Origin: Macropodus opercularis
Lineage: Eukaryota; Chordata; Actinopteri; Anabantiformes; Osphronemidae
DNA: 64,000 nt
Direction: 5' to 3'
Assembly (NCBI GenBank): GCA_030770545.1
Contig: CM061109.1
Coordinates: forward strand, 372,001 to 436,000
Position 1 is the stretch's first letter. Each line of letters starts with the position of its first letter. Shown in pieces: positions 37,286 through 49,065 of this stretch. A program made the translations under genes and the position numbers. A model generated the notes under the pieces. It did no database searches and was not told the origin of the DNA. It was given only the letters and a program-made list of their open reading frames with translations.

Positions 37286-38252
37286 AACATGGCTCCTCCC
37301 ACCACATGGCTCCTTCAGAACATGGCTCCACTAGAACGTGGCTCCTTTAGAACACGGCTCCTTTAGAACACGGCTCCTTTAGGACACGGCTCCTTTAGGA
37401 CACGGCTCCTTTAGAACACGGCTCGTTTAGAACGTGGCTCCTTTAGAACACGGCTCCTTTAGAACACGGCTCCTTTAGGACACGGCTCCTTTAGGACACG
37501 GCTCCTTTAGAACACGGCTCGTTTAGAACGTGGCTCCTTTAGAACACGGCTCCTTTAGGACACGGCTCCTTTAGAACACGGCTCGTTTAGAACGTGGCTC
37601 CTTTAGAACACGGCTCCTTTAGGACACGGCTCCTTTAGAACACGGCTCCTTTAGAACACGGCTCCTTTAGGACACGGCTCCTTTAGAACACGGCTCGTTT
37701 AGAACGTGGCTCCTTTAGAACACGGCTCCTTTAGGACACGGCTCCTTTAGAACACGGCTCGTTTAGAACGTGGCTCCTTTAGAACACGGCTCCTTTAGGA
37801 CACGGCTCCTTTAGAACACGGCTCCTTTAGGACACGGCTCCTTTAGGACACGGCTCCTTTAGAACACGGCTCCTTTAGAACGTGGCTCCTTTAGAACACG
37901 GCTTGTTTAGAACGTGGCTCGTTTAGAACGTGGTTCCTTTAGAACACGGCTCCTTTAGGACACGGCTCCTTTAGGACACGGCTCCTTTAGGACACGGCTC
38001 CTTTAGAACATGGCTCCTTTAGGACACGGCTCCTTTAGAACGTGGCTCCTTTAGAACGTGGTTCCTTTAGAACACGGCTCCTTTAGGACATGGCTCCTTT
38101 AGAACACGGCTCCTTTAGAACACGGCTCGTTTAAAACGTGGCTCCTTTAGAACACGGCTCCTTTAGGACACGGCTCCTTTAGAACACGGCTCCTTTAGAA
38201 CGTGGCTCCTTTAGAACACGGCTCCTTTAGAACGTGGCTCCTTTAGAACACG
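37286..38252. repeat. minisatellite, 16-bp unit, about 60 copies, upstream of lrrc3
   Basis: Tandem AACACGGCTCCTTTAG units with recurring variants GACACGGCTCCTTTAG, AACACGGCTCGTTTAG and AACGTGGCTCCTTTAG. The variant order repeats locally, for example the ACACGGCTCGTTTAGAACG join recurs six times, so blocks of several units were amplified together. The first few units (37,286-37,330) are more diverged. The array ends about 0.7 kb before the lrrc3 promoter region. Confidence 0.95.
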
Positions 38253-38904
38253 GTCGGTAACTAGGGTGAAACAAGTGAATGTACGAGTTGTTGTCTCAAA
38301 CACTTTTCAGGCCTCCGTCATTTCCACGGACCGTGAGCCGTTTTACAAAATAAAGGTTCTTTCAGACTGTGGTATGAAATACTTTTTATTCGGCCTGCGC
38401 TTCCCAAGGTGACGCACATGTGGCAGTCAGCACGTACCAGTGGTCCTACTAGTCATTACAAGAGCTTTAACCAGGGCCGTTGATTGATTGGACTCTGTGT
38501 ACATGCCGTCCAGGTCCTCAGCAGCTCAAATGACACCTAGAACAGTGGGACCAGCCGACCTTTAAACAGGGGGAGGTAGCACCACTGAGGCCAAGCGCCG
38601 TTAAAGGCCATGTCAGGAAAAGCGTTTCCTTCTGTGACGGTTCTGAGACATATTGACATGATCATCTTTTAACAGCCTGCACTGATGACACACATGAGTA
38701 AATGGCTGCTGAATGTCCTGAATGCTCTGAATGTTCAGCCACGTGGAGTCAGTCTGTGGTAAATCAGCTCTGGTGGCATCTGGATCTTCAGCCAGAGCTC
38801 ACGGCTCCGTTCGGAGATGGACGAGACTGTCACACTTGCTGCATCCGAGAGACTCGGACCAGGCTCCATCCCTCCTCAGCTGACGCTCCACAGCCTCCAG
38901 CTGA

Positions 38905-39342
38905 TGGACGCAGACCAATCATGGCTTCGCACCTTGTGACTACATGCGGACACAGTCCTCCCGGTGTCCCGGTTCTGACCGCGGGCCACTCCTCTCTTGC
39001 TCTGCTCGCGTATCCGCCTATTTATTGGCATCAGTGTCTTGGAGGAGGGAGGCAGAGCAGAGGGGAGGCGCAGACAGGACGGAGGGAGCTGCCAGCAGCG
39101 CGCAGCCTGACGCCCTGTGGCACCGGGCGCGCCGGTGAGCCGGACCCGAGCGGCTCCTCCAGCTGGATGCGGACGTGGATGCGCGTCAACAGGTGTTTGC
39201 TGCTGGGTCTGGACAGAGGAAAGAAGTGTTCGGCTAACGAACTTCCTGACGCGCCGTCGGAACTTGAATCCGCTGCGGACGGAGTCTCCGCTGCTAAGAG
39301 CGGAGAGAGTCCAGAGCTCACCGCAGGCTGAACTCCTCCACG
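38905..39342 (+). promoter_or_regulatory. lrrc3: lrrc3 promoter and non-coding first exon
   Basis: A CCAAT box at 38,915-38,919 and an inverted one (ATTGG at 39,024-39,028), with a TATTTATT element at about 39,019, precede a GC-rich, CpG-containing segment. This ends in CTCCACG|GTGAGTAG (donor at 39,343). An acceptor TTGTTTCAG at 39,791 opens the next exon, giving a 449-bp intron in the 5' UTR. The 209-codon open frame across this region is an effect of GC content and has no recognisable domain. The transcription start is inferred only. Confidence 0.55.
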
Positions 39343-39791
39343 GTGAGTAGCTCAGCTGTTCGGTGCCCGCTGTGTTTGTTGCGTTTTTCCATGAAGCCAC
39401 GTGTCTGTGATTGAAAACCGCAACGTTGCCTCCTCCATCACCGCGTTGTGAGGCAGCGTCTGCTTGGCTCCATGTGCGACGTGTTCACACAAGCTGCAGC
39501 TCGGACCGGAAAGGGTCCATGGATCCAGGGACTCGGTGGAGCCACTGTGCCCGGAGCCACGTCAGTGAAGGCTTATTCCTGTCAGGTGTCGTCCGCTCCA
39601 ACTTCTTTTAGTTTGGAAATGAGAGACGCCAGTTCAGAACAAATTCACAGTTTCATTGCACAGCAGCGATGACTGATCTGAGCTCTGCCAAAGCCTAGTG
39701 CTTCCCCCAGGAATCAAGCGGTGCCACTGACTTTACGTGTGTGACCTGCTGCCAATAAATCACCTTTTCTCTTGTGTCTTGATTGTTTCAG

Positions 39792-40122
39792 GCTGCCTGC
39801 GTCGCCGGCTCATTCCTGACGCGCTGAAGCTTTCAGCGTCCTCACAATGCATCTGAAATGACAGGTCCCCGCTGGAATGTGCTCAGTGAGCAGCTCAATA
39901 TTTGGATGAGCTCCCTTGAAACCCTTTTCAAAAGATTGTATGAAACTCTATCAAATCAATTTGGAAGGATTATCTCACGCTACGCCCCCACGTCTACTGA
40001 ATAACTGGATAGATTTGCCTTTTCAGAAGCTAATGACGCAGCAGTTCTTGCCACTTAACAACCAAAAGCGTTGAAGCCATGGTTGCTGTTGGCTGACAGG
40101 ACGCGGGAGGTCAGTGCTGACT
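39792..40122 (+). other. lrrc3: 5' UTR portion of lrrc3 exon 2 with upstream ORFs
   Basis: Between the acceptor and the lrrc3 start codon there are several upstream ATGs. One at 39,846 gives a four-codon ORF ending at 39,860, and others near 39,876 and 40,079 give similarly short ORFs. These would be expected to lower translation of the main frame. No splice donor in this stretch is compelling, although ATGACAG|GTCC near 39,863 resembles one. Confidence 0.45.
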
Positions 40123-40923
40123 ATGCAGGACTCCGCTGGGCCCGACAGGCCCAGGAAACTTCCTCCGTCGGATGCCTTTTCCCTGCTGCGCTGCTGGCTG
40201 CTCGCGTTCTTCGCTGCGAGCGCGCAGGCGACGGCTTGTCCCGCAGGTTGTCACTGCGTAGAGAAGAGCGGCATGACGGTGGTCCAGTGCACGTCTCGCA
40301 ACTTGGACAAGATCCCTTCTGATCTTCCAAGAGACACGGTTGTGCTGCTGCTGGCGTCCAACCACATCACCCACATCCCCAACCACGCCTTCAGGGAGCT
40401 GCACTACCTGCAGGAGGTGGATCTGTCCAACAACGACATAGAGGCTGTGGATGCTGGAGCCTTTCAAGGCGTTTCTGACAGCCTCCTGGTGCTGGACCTG
40501 TCCAACAATCACATCCAAAGTGTCCCTAAGGAGGCGTTTGCCCGCCTGCGAGCCAAAATCAGCCTGTCCAGCAACCCCTGGCACTGTGAGTGTGCGCTGC
40601 AGGAGGTGCTGAGGGAGCTGCGGCTCGACCCCGAGACGGTGAACGAGGTGATCTGCCACACGGCGGTGCAGGAGGAGTACGCGGGCGAGCCGGTGATCCA
40701 GGTGCTGGACTCAGGGATCAACTTCTGCAACTTTCACCACAAGACCACCGACGTAGCCATGTTCGTCACCATGTTCGGGTGGTTCTCCATGGTGATCGCC
40801 TACGTCATCTACTACGTGAGACACAATCAGGAGGACGCTAGACGGCACCTGGAGTACCTCAAGTCTCTGCCCAGCAGCTCTCACATCAACAGGGACTGCG
40901 ACACCGTCAGCACTGTTCTCTAG
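40123..40923 (+). CDS. lrrc3: leucine-rich repeat-containing protein 3 (LRRC3)
   Basis: A single-exon reading frame of 266 aa. A hydrophobic signal segment (about residues 19-36) precedes the LRRNT cysteines C39, C43, C45 and C56. Three leucine-rich repeats follow (LLLASNHITHIPNHAF, VDLSNNDIEAVDAGAF, LDLSNNHIQSVPKEAF), then an LRRCT module starting NPWHCECALQEVL. The transmembrane helix is TTDVAMFVTMFGWFSMVIAY and onward (about 210-232), and the short cytoplasmic tail carries the family signature RHNQEDARRHLEYLKSLP. The LDPETVNEVICHTAVQEE stretch agrees better with LRRC3 than LRRC3B. The protein should be a type I plasma- or endomembrane protein; its molecular role in vertebrates is poorly defined. 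I start at the ATG at 40,123, since the in-frame extension upstream has no ATG. The tail ends STVL, a class I PDZ-binding motif. An antisense frame over the same exon is a shadow. Confidence 0.93.
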   Translation: MQDSAGPDRPRKLPPSDAFSLLRCWLLAFFAASAQATACPAGCHCVEKSGMTVVQCTSRNLDKIPSDLPRDTVVLLLASNHITHIPNHAFRELHYLQEVDLSNNDIEAVDAGAFQGVSDSLLVLDLSNNHIQSVPKEAFARLRAKISLSSNPWHCECALQEVLRELRLDPETVNEVICHTAVQEEYAGEPVIQVLDSGINFCNFHHKTTDVAMFVTMFGWFSMVIAYVIYYVRHNQEDARRHLEYLKSLPSSSHINRDCDTVSTVL

Positions 40924-41945
40924 CGCGAACAACGGGACGGTAGTTACAGCACAAACGCACGAGAACGCGTCTTTTTCTAAACAGTATGTTTTGTACTATT
41001 TCACTTTCATTTCTATGAGAGCATGTAGCAGCATTTCCATGTGAGACGATGCCGCCGTCTGCTGACTGAGGTGAATCCAGGCCTTGAATCGATCAGGTTT
41101 TCAGTTATTTTATGAGCCGATGGCTGCAGAAAGGCTCGGTAAACTAATAAGCTAATCCAGACGCTGGAGTCGTGACGCGTTGGTCACGTTGCTCATTTCC
41201 CGTCATATGAAATTGTTGCCCACACCAAACGCGAGGTTTCACTCGTATTCTGACTCGGTGTTGGGCTCGTCTGGTGGAAGCTACGCCATGTAAACACTTT
41301 CACCACGTGTTGCTGTGCTTCTGGTATTTCTCTGAATTCGCAGTACGAGCGTTGATGCCCTGGTGGTTTTAAAATGGCTTCATTAGTAGTAAGACTCGCC
41401 TCCTTACAGAGTTGAGCTGAGCAGAGCCTAGTGGTGACATGGAAGAATGTGGATTAATGCACGACGCCTGCTGAACGTGTACGTGGTCAGTGGGTCAGCG
41501 CCACTGCCCCCAGGTGGACCACGCAGATGGAAGGTTCCCCAGGTTAAAGAGCGTCTGCCACCAGTACGCGACGTCTTCTAGTTGGAGTCCAGCTTTTATT
41601 TCCATACCATAACATACCTGCTTTACACGAGCGTAGGTTGTAACGCAGGTGTGCGTCATGCAGTCCTGACCCGTCGTACACTGTGTTACAGTCTGGAGGA
41701 ATATAGGCCCATCAGTGTTGTAGTTTGTGTTGTATAAGTGTCTCTATGTCTTAAATAATGTAGAATGTACTGTACTAGGTCAGCGTCTTTCCCTCATCAA
41801 TAGTCAAACTGAGTAACAGTGTTTCCAACTATTCAGTGATCATAATGTTCTAATCATCCCAGTTGTGTGTTGTCAGTAACCAGTGTGTTTGTTTCATGCT
41901 CTGGACACCGTACCAGCATTTGAAAATAAAGAAGACGGTTCAGTG
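40924..41945 (+). promoter_or_regulatory. lrrc3: lrrc3 3' UTR and polyadenylation signal
   Basis: About 1 kb without coding character follows the TAG. AATAAA at 41,925-41,930 is followed by a GTGTCTGGTCGTGTTTTT downstream element. This gives a transcript end near 41,945, consistent with a two-exon lrrc3 gene. Confidence 0.65.
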
Positions 41946-44900
41946 TCTGGTCGTGTTTTTATTCCGATCTGATGACAGACACCTTTAGAAATGCCATTAA
42001 ACACACGGCTGTGTCCTGACATCAACCGCCAGAAAAAGACCAGAGCAAAAACGCATTAAGCAAACACACCAGCGCCAAAATGAGCATTTTCATCTTCTCA
42101 GCTGGGGACGGATGAGTTTTAAAAATATGTCCGTGTTGCAGAATGTGCTTTTGGCCGATCCAGCCAGTAGTTAAGGACACGGTGCAGAAAAGCTTCTGTT
42201 TTAAAGGCCACTTCCCACAACAGCTTTGAATCATACTGTGGTAATTATTTCCTAAACCTTCAGTTGTTTTGTTTTTTGCTGTGATGGGAGCGATTCATTT
42301 CTTCTTTATCAGCTTTTTGGAGATTCTAATAATGGCTATGAGATGCAAATGGTGGCGGTTCGCTTATTATAGATAGATGCTTCCATGAAGAGAGGCTGTG
42401 TGTGGAGTTAATTGGCATTGGAAAGGAAACAGTCTGTTATAGTTCTATAAGTCGCAGAGACACGAACCATCGTCTTTGACTGCTCTTGAAATTAATTTAG
42501 CTTTTTTAAAATCCTACCAGATTATTAGGAAACACCTAATGATGATATTTCAGCCTTTTAAGGTTATGACCTGGCGAAGAAGCATTAATACATAAACACA
42601 TAAATTCATATACTGTATATATTTATATCAGATAAAATACCAACATATAAAGTTTAGCTCATTATTTTAAAGCGATCTAATCTACGCGCCCCTGCCGTTC
42701 GACTTGTGAGCTTAAAGAACGTCGTCGTAGTGGATGATTTTACGACGCGGTGGTGTGAAGGTCCCGGGTTCAGTCGCCTCAGTCACTGGCCCACGCTTTC
42801 ATCCAGCGGAGTTAAGACAGCGACCGAGTCCCGGGAAGACACAACCTGATCATTAAATCCGAGGGCATGAAAGGAAGCGCGTCGTGTCCTCACACTGGTC
42901 AGTTCTGACTACGCCTCTGCTCACACTCATGTAAACGCAGCTGTGACCCAGAGGTTCTCGTCCAGCCGGACCACGACCCGACGATGAGAAAGCGAATCCT
43001 TCCAGTGGCCCTTGATCTTCTGCCTTTGGCTCCACAGACAGCGAGCACACGTATATAAATGTTGGCTGCGGTGACGTCCTCCTCGTGTGTTGGTCCGTAC
43101 TCGCCCTTTACACCATCTCTGTATTCAAACTGGTTGTGGCTTTAATGAAATGCTCGTGTGTGGCTCAGACCTACACCAGTGGTTTGTGTCTTCTTCGCCA
43201 GCTGTGGCCAGTGTGTGTCCAACGGGCTGATTATCTTCCATCTTCCCTCAGCTTCACGTTGCTTGTTTTTCACCCATAGTTCTCTGGTTTTCAGCTTGGA
43301 CCTGAGCGTAAATATTCACATCTGGGGAACAAAACGCTCCTGAAACTCAAATGGGTCCAAGCAACAGGTGCTGCGTCCTATTATCCATCCACATGTGAAA
43401 ACCTGGTTTTCTGACCCGTTTCTTCTGATGTCAAACCCAGACGTTTACAGGCTACATGAAGGAGAGTTGAGAATATTATACATATAAAATAATGTGCACA
43501 GTGCAGTGGACAGAGAAGGAAGGTTTGTTGTCAGATGGATGTCAGAAGACGACCCCAGACCTCTTAGTCGGGACGGTGAGGGCCATTTAGAGGACGTGGG
43601 TAGCAGGTGGCAGAGACTCTGCCAACGACCGTCACTGAAACGATGTCTCACCACATCAAAGTGTCCTTGAGCAAGGCGATAACTAGCCACATCCACTCTG
43701 ACTCATTTCACTGTGTATCCTGAGAGGCCAAGGCAAACTGACCGGCTAACCTGTTCTCATCTCGTCTTACAGTTAGAAACGTACGTGCCAGCTGTGTCAT
43801 CCTTGACCCCAGGCCACTGTAGATTCCAGTTGTTAGGAATATTTGATTCCTTTGGCCGATGTAAATCTGGAGCAAACACTGGGTGTTGTTGCCATCAACC
43901 ACGTTCTGACTCGACGCCACATCAGCAACTTCCTTGTACACAGGTTTTCATTAATCTTATTTAGATGAGAAAGCGCTTTGTGGAGCAGTTCATCATCATG
44001 GCCATGTTGGACGACGGTGATCATCATCTCAGCTGCAGGTGCTGACGGGAGACGCTGTTCAATTACTGTTTATTGCTCATCCCGTGCATTTCGGCGCCGC
44101 TGCTGACGCTGTAGCCAGCCCTTGTTTCCTGCTGGGGACCAGACGTCGTCCTCGCTCGGCGGCATTTCCACTTCTGTGGACGGAGCCCTGCCAGTGATTA
44201 GATTTCACGAGAAGCGCTCGCCCTGCTGGTGGACGGTAATGACTTAGAGCAGTGCATGCTGCTGATCTGCACGTCTGGCAAAGTAAGAAGTTTCAAATGA
44301 CGTTTTGAAGGTGTCACGTTCGCGCGCGCAGAGATCAAGGTACAGCGTTAGGTGTGGAAATATACATGAGTGTAATAAGAAAACGAACCCTCGTCGATGC
44401 CCAGCAGATGGAGCGTGAAGAAGTAGAAAAGACGCAACCTCACCACGGCTGATCGTTAGAATGAGGCTAATGATGTGACGTCAGCGTCTGTGCTCAGTTT
44501 AAAGCGCGTCAGCGGCGACGCATCTGCTGCAGCAGCCTTCGTGGGTTTTGTGTCATGAAGACAAGATTCAGGCAGACAGTTACGATTGCACCTTAGCCAC
44601 ATCCCGGGTCGCTCCGGGCGGCGTCGTATTATTCTTGGGATGACATTGCACCATCTCATCGATGACACAAGAACTCGTCCCTCAGCTCAGTTGCGTATTT
44701 CTGTCCAGCCCGAGGCTGTTTGTGGGTAACGTTGGCTTGGCTGACAACCTGTACGTACAGCATCCCAGCCTCAACGGCCCCACTTTGGCTCCCCCTCAGT
44801 AATGTGAGGAGCCTCCTGAAGGCAGCCTGTAGATCTTGTGGCTGTGGTTAGGACGTGGCCTGAGACTTTCATATTCCTTTCTTTGTTTTGGTTTCTATTT

Positions 44901-45100
44901 TTTAGCTGATTGCTCTACTGCTCTAGTTCCTGATCGTTGAGCTTGGCCCCACTGAGGGCACTTCCCTCAGCACACAGTGGTCTGGAATTCACAATAGCTT
45001 AACGATTAACGAAACGAAACACACTTGAATGTTTGTTGAATGAGTTGACTGGAACTGCAGCCATATGGTTTGCACAGTGTGAACATATGGTAGCATATAA
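41946..45100. other. intergenic, nothing assigned
   Basis: No gene seen. Around 42,740-42,790 a short GCGGTGGTGTGAAGGTCCCGGGTTCAG run looks like a decayed fragment of a fish interspersed repeat. AT-rich islands occur near 42,590-42,640. Open frames such as 43,445-43,696 minus lack motifs. Confidence 0.5.
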
Positions 45101-45108
45101 AATGTGTA

Positions 45109-45142
45109 CGTATTAATAGTCGTACGTACGACTATTAATACG
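45109..45142. repeat. perfect 34-bp palindrome
   Basis: CGTATTAATAGTCGTAC and its exact reverse complement meet with no spacer, the centre lying between 45,125 and 45,126. The right arm is the first unit of the 19-bp array that follows, so the palindrome marks where a unit meets an inverted copy of itself. It could extrude as a cruciform. Confidence 0.9.
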
Positions 45143-45348
45143 CGCTACGAGTATTAATATGTGCTGCGACTATTAATACGCGCTGCGAGTATTAATACGA
45201 GCTACGAGTATTAATACGCGCTACAAGTATTAATATGTGCTACGACTATTAATACGCGCTGCGAGTATTAATACGCGCTACGAGTATTAATATGTGCTAC
45301 GACTATTAATACGCGCTGCGAGTATTAATACGCGCTGCGACTATTAAC
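45131..45348. repeat. minisatellite, 19-bp unit, about 11 copies
   Basis: Units of the form TATTAATACGCGCTRCGAG, with TATTAATATGTGCTACGAC variants recurring every few units. Each unit combines an ATTAAT palindrome with CGCG. The array is short but regular and joins the palindrome on its left. Confidence 0.9.
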
Positions 45349-45359
45349 CGTAACTCGTA

Positions 45360-48300
45360 GTGTGTATTAATATATAGATGTGTAATACATCCAGGCTGTT
45401 GCAGTATTTGAATCATGTCCCAGTCGTTCATTTCAAAGCTTCACAGTTAAGGTGACACTAACGACCTACATTTACTGGGACTCGCTTCAGAAACTGTCTT
45501 CAGCTTCATTTTGGGCTTGAAGGCAGCACTTTGAGCAGCAGGTCACACAAACAAGGCAGTTAAAGCAGAAATGGTAGCGGTCAGCCGGTCACGACGAGAC
45601 ACTGATGACCGTCGGTGGCTAAAAAACGCAACAAGCACATCAAGGCTCGCTGAGAGTCAGGGAGGAGGGAGAACAACATCTGCCCGGTGTCTGGGTCTAC
45701 ATGAGGTGAACCCGCCTCCAGCTTGACTGACAGCTGGGGCAGACTCCAGCAGGCCTGTGAGGTTCTGGCCTCGCTTTCAACGCGTCAGTAGATCACAGTC
45801 GTAGCAGTGTCTGCTGCTCATAGTGGGTTTGGGTCTCGCTGCCTCTTGGAGAGAACTGATGAGAACTTTTGCTCCATTGCTCTCGAATGCAGTTTATGAC
45901 AGCATTAAATTCTGAATCGCCTCCTCTGGACGACCTGGCTCACCACAGTGTGTGGTTGTGTTGTGATACAGAAGTGTTGAAATGCTAATTACTTGGAAAG
46001 GAGATGGATCATGTCACAGAGCAACAGGATTAGCTTCAGATAAATGTGCACCAGCAGTGTGAACGCAGACGTCCCACACTCAGCTGGAGCTTCCCACCGG
46101 AGGCCTGTCACCTGTTACGAAGCCTCCAGCGTTCTTAGGGTTGAACCACCTGTATGGATGCGTCTACGTGTGCACTTGGTGGCGTCCAGTTCGATATTAA
46201 AACAGCTATAGCTTTACACACTAACAATACCAATCATCACTGATTCATCCAGACGTTCACTGTCCGCTGGGCCTGGTGTTTCAGGCCAGATGGACCAGGC
46301 AGCTCCTTTAAAGCTGTGACCAAAGCAGGGACACGAGCTATTTCTAGATGTCCCGCTTGCATGTAAAGGGCATTTAAAGGACACGCATTCGTACGGATGC
46401 TGTGACTTCTCTATTCGATTGGACGGCTCTGTTTCACACCCACATACGCTGCTCTGATGGGCTGATACTAGTCCTTCGGTTTTAGGAGCACACTGCCCAC
46501 ACTGTCCAAGGCTGCACCGCGAAGGCAGATCCAGCTTCGGTCACCAAAGCATTCATTTCATTTTGGAAATGGAAACAGCACCTGGTGAAGGTTAGGAAAG
46601 ACGCCACACGCAGCGTTTCCTCTGAAGCCCAAACCTCACCCTGCTGCCCCGGACGTCTCCTTACAGCTGGTTTGAAGAGCGAGGCCACGGTGCAGCGTCA
46701 GTTACACCCACTACGATGCGTTAGGTGTATGAATGGACACATACTAGCTTAGATATAACAGGATGCCACACAGCAACCAACACGTGGCAGGATGAGCTCA
46801 GTAGATGAGACCAATAACCAGGCACCAAGTGTGTACGGAACCGGGTGAAGGTGACTCATTAGGCAGCAGAGGAAGGGGCAGGTCAAGGTGAGACAGAACA
46901 GGCTGCAGGTCTGATTGTGCTCAGTAGCTTCATGCCCCGTGTTGGTTACAAGCACGGACTCACACGCAGCGTTTTTATGTCCGCGTGTCTGCTGGAATCT
47001 AATGAAAGCACCTGCAGCTGACTCTGCCCCATCGCTTCGAATCGTGCTGCAGCAAAACACAAGAGAGGATTTATGGCCGGAACTGAACACTCAGCCAACG
47101 AGGGGCTGTGGCCTGCTCCCTCAGGGAAGATGGTGCCTGTGTTAGCTGCGTGTGAGCCACTGGTCCTGCTGTGTGTGTGGAGGGACGCTGCACTAACTTC
47201 CTTTGTTACTGACGAAACGATTAATGAACCTGTGTCGTTGCCCTATTCAGGAAGCAGGAGAGACTCAAACGATGCCCTATTCAGGAAGCTGATGCTATAA
47301 ACCTTCCAACTCCAAGCGAATGATTTATGCTCTGGTGCTGGTTGATAGTTTCATGGTCCCGCAGCAGGATGTGCTGTGCTCTTAGTTGTCACTTAGGATT
47401 TAAAAGCTCATACATGAGACACAGCTGCACAACACAGCGACCCCAGAGGAAGCTCGTGGTCTCTGTCTGTGAGGTCAAGCTCACACAGTCTGATACGGCG
47501 CCTTAGCAGATTCAGGGTCAGCTCGCTGGCTGTGAGTGGAGCTGTCTCCACGGAGCCGCAGCCGTGCAGGACGCTCACACGCGTTTTCATTCACAATTCA
47601 CACGGATCCATTTCATAGTTGTTCAACATTCAACCCTTTCAATGACTCAACACATTTATAAAACAAAAGCCAGTCGTGTGTCTTAAAGTGGTCTAAGCAT
47701 ATACACTGGTATCTGGCAGTAAACGCCTGTCACACATTAGGATCTGAATAGAGTGAATGAGTTCCAGTCCGCCAGAGAGTTCCAGAACCGCCACAGAACC
47801 GCCACAGACCCACAACAGAACCACCACAGAACCAACACAGACCCACCACAGAACCACCACAGACCCTGAGTCTGTCTCAGCCCATACTGCTCCAGATGTT
47901 TTGTCTTCAGTGGGTCTTTCCGATCTCCGGACCTTTACATCATCACTGTGGCGGTGACGACTGTGTTTGCGTGAGCCATTGATTTATGTAGAGGAGCTAC
48001 TGAACGTAAGCAACTGCAAGGATCAGAGATCCACACAAAATTAAGCCTCCGTGCTGAATGTTAAATGCCAGCCAGGTTCAGCAGCAAACAACTCAAATCA
48101 ATAAATCACTGAGAACCTGCTCCAGCGTAGCTTTGTTACCGTGAGGCACCGGCGGACGTCAGGCTGCATCCTTGACTCAACAGGAAGCGTCGGCCTGCGT
48201 TTGCACTGAAGGATATTGTTGAATTTACAGAAATGTTGAGTGTTCATTCAGCCAACGAGTGAAGAATTCCAGTGGTGTATTTGTGTGTGTGTTTCTAGCA

Positions 48301-49060
48301 GGCAAACGCCTGGTGCCTATGGAAGACGTAAGCACATATGTAATGTTTGGAGCCTGGGAGAATTCTGCTTGGAGCTAGAGAGGAGGCTGCTTTTAAATGT
48401 TTTATTACAATAAGGTCACGGTCTGAGGAGAGTTGTGAAGCTTCACTGAGGCTCAAAAGACAGGATGCAGGCAGGAGGAGAAGGGGGAAGGCCGGCGTTA
48501 GCTGTGGGAACGTGCTGAGGTCAGTTATTAGAGAAGACGATAAGAGTAACCAGCTTGATGATTCCATCAGTTCACACCATAATAACAACCCAATAATGCA
48601 GTAGATGGCTGCCTGGCCAGAAGGAGAACCCGCAGCAGGTCCGAGTCCGGATCTCCGGCCTCCCATCGCTTGTGCAGTTTACATGCATTGGACCGGTTCG
48701 CCTGCCGCCGCGGTGTGCAGGACATGCACAACGTGACATGACTCGACCCCGACGCTTGAGTCCGTTCAGCAGCAGGTCAATGAATTATACATGGACCCAC
48801 AGAATAAGGAGGCGTCACCTTTTCGCCCTGCAGCTGACTCTAAGTGGAATCAGAACAGGAAGTGATGAGCAGACCAACGCTTTAACCCTTAGAGGTCTAA
48901 CGGTTAATTACAGTGTGAGAGGTCTGAGTTACTATGAAGCAGCAATGATGCGTTTGACAGACTATCATCAAGGAAGCGTCTTCCCAGTCACTGTAGACTG
49001 AACAAGAAACACGCACAGGCGTCATAAAGGCCCAGAGATGAGATGAGTCCAGCATCACAG
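45360..49060. other. intergenic, nothing assigned
   Basis: No convincing exon chain. 47,775-47,866 is an imperfect ACCACCACAGA repeat of about 11 bp. A CCCTATTCAGGAAGC direct repeat occurs at about 47,240 and 47,274. The open frames (for example 46,749-47,090 minus and 48,672-49,001 plus) look random. Confidence 0.5.
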
Positions 49061-49065
49061 GTAAA

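Noticed and set aside
38702..39331. 209-codon plus-strand ORF before lrrc3, and a 174-codon ORF opposite it
   Set aside because: GC/CpG-rich promoter and 5' UTR DNA with few stops. No domain, and it crosses the presumed transcription start.
40111..40659. 182-codon minus-strand ORF
   Set aside because: Shadow of the lrrc3 leucine-rich-repeat exon.
42740..42790. tRNA-like B-box (GGTCCCGGGTTCAG)
   Set aside because: No A box or cloverleaf partner. It reads better as a decayed interspersed-repeat fragment.
48288..48331. Mini-exon between TTTCTAGCAG and GAAGAC|GTAAGC
   Set aside because: Splice-like signals around about 27 bases, but no neighbouring exon to join and no recognisable peptide.
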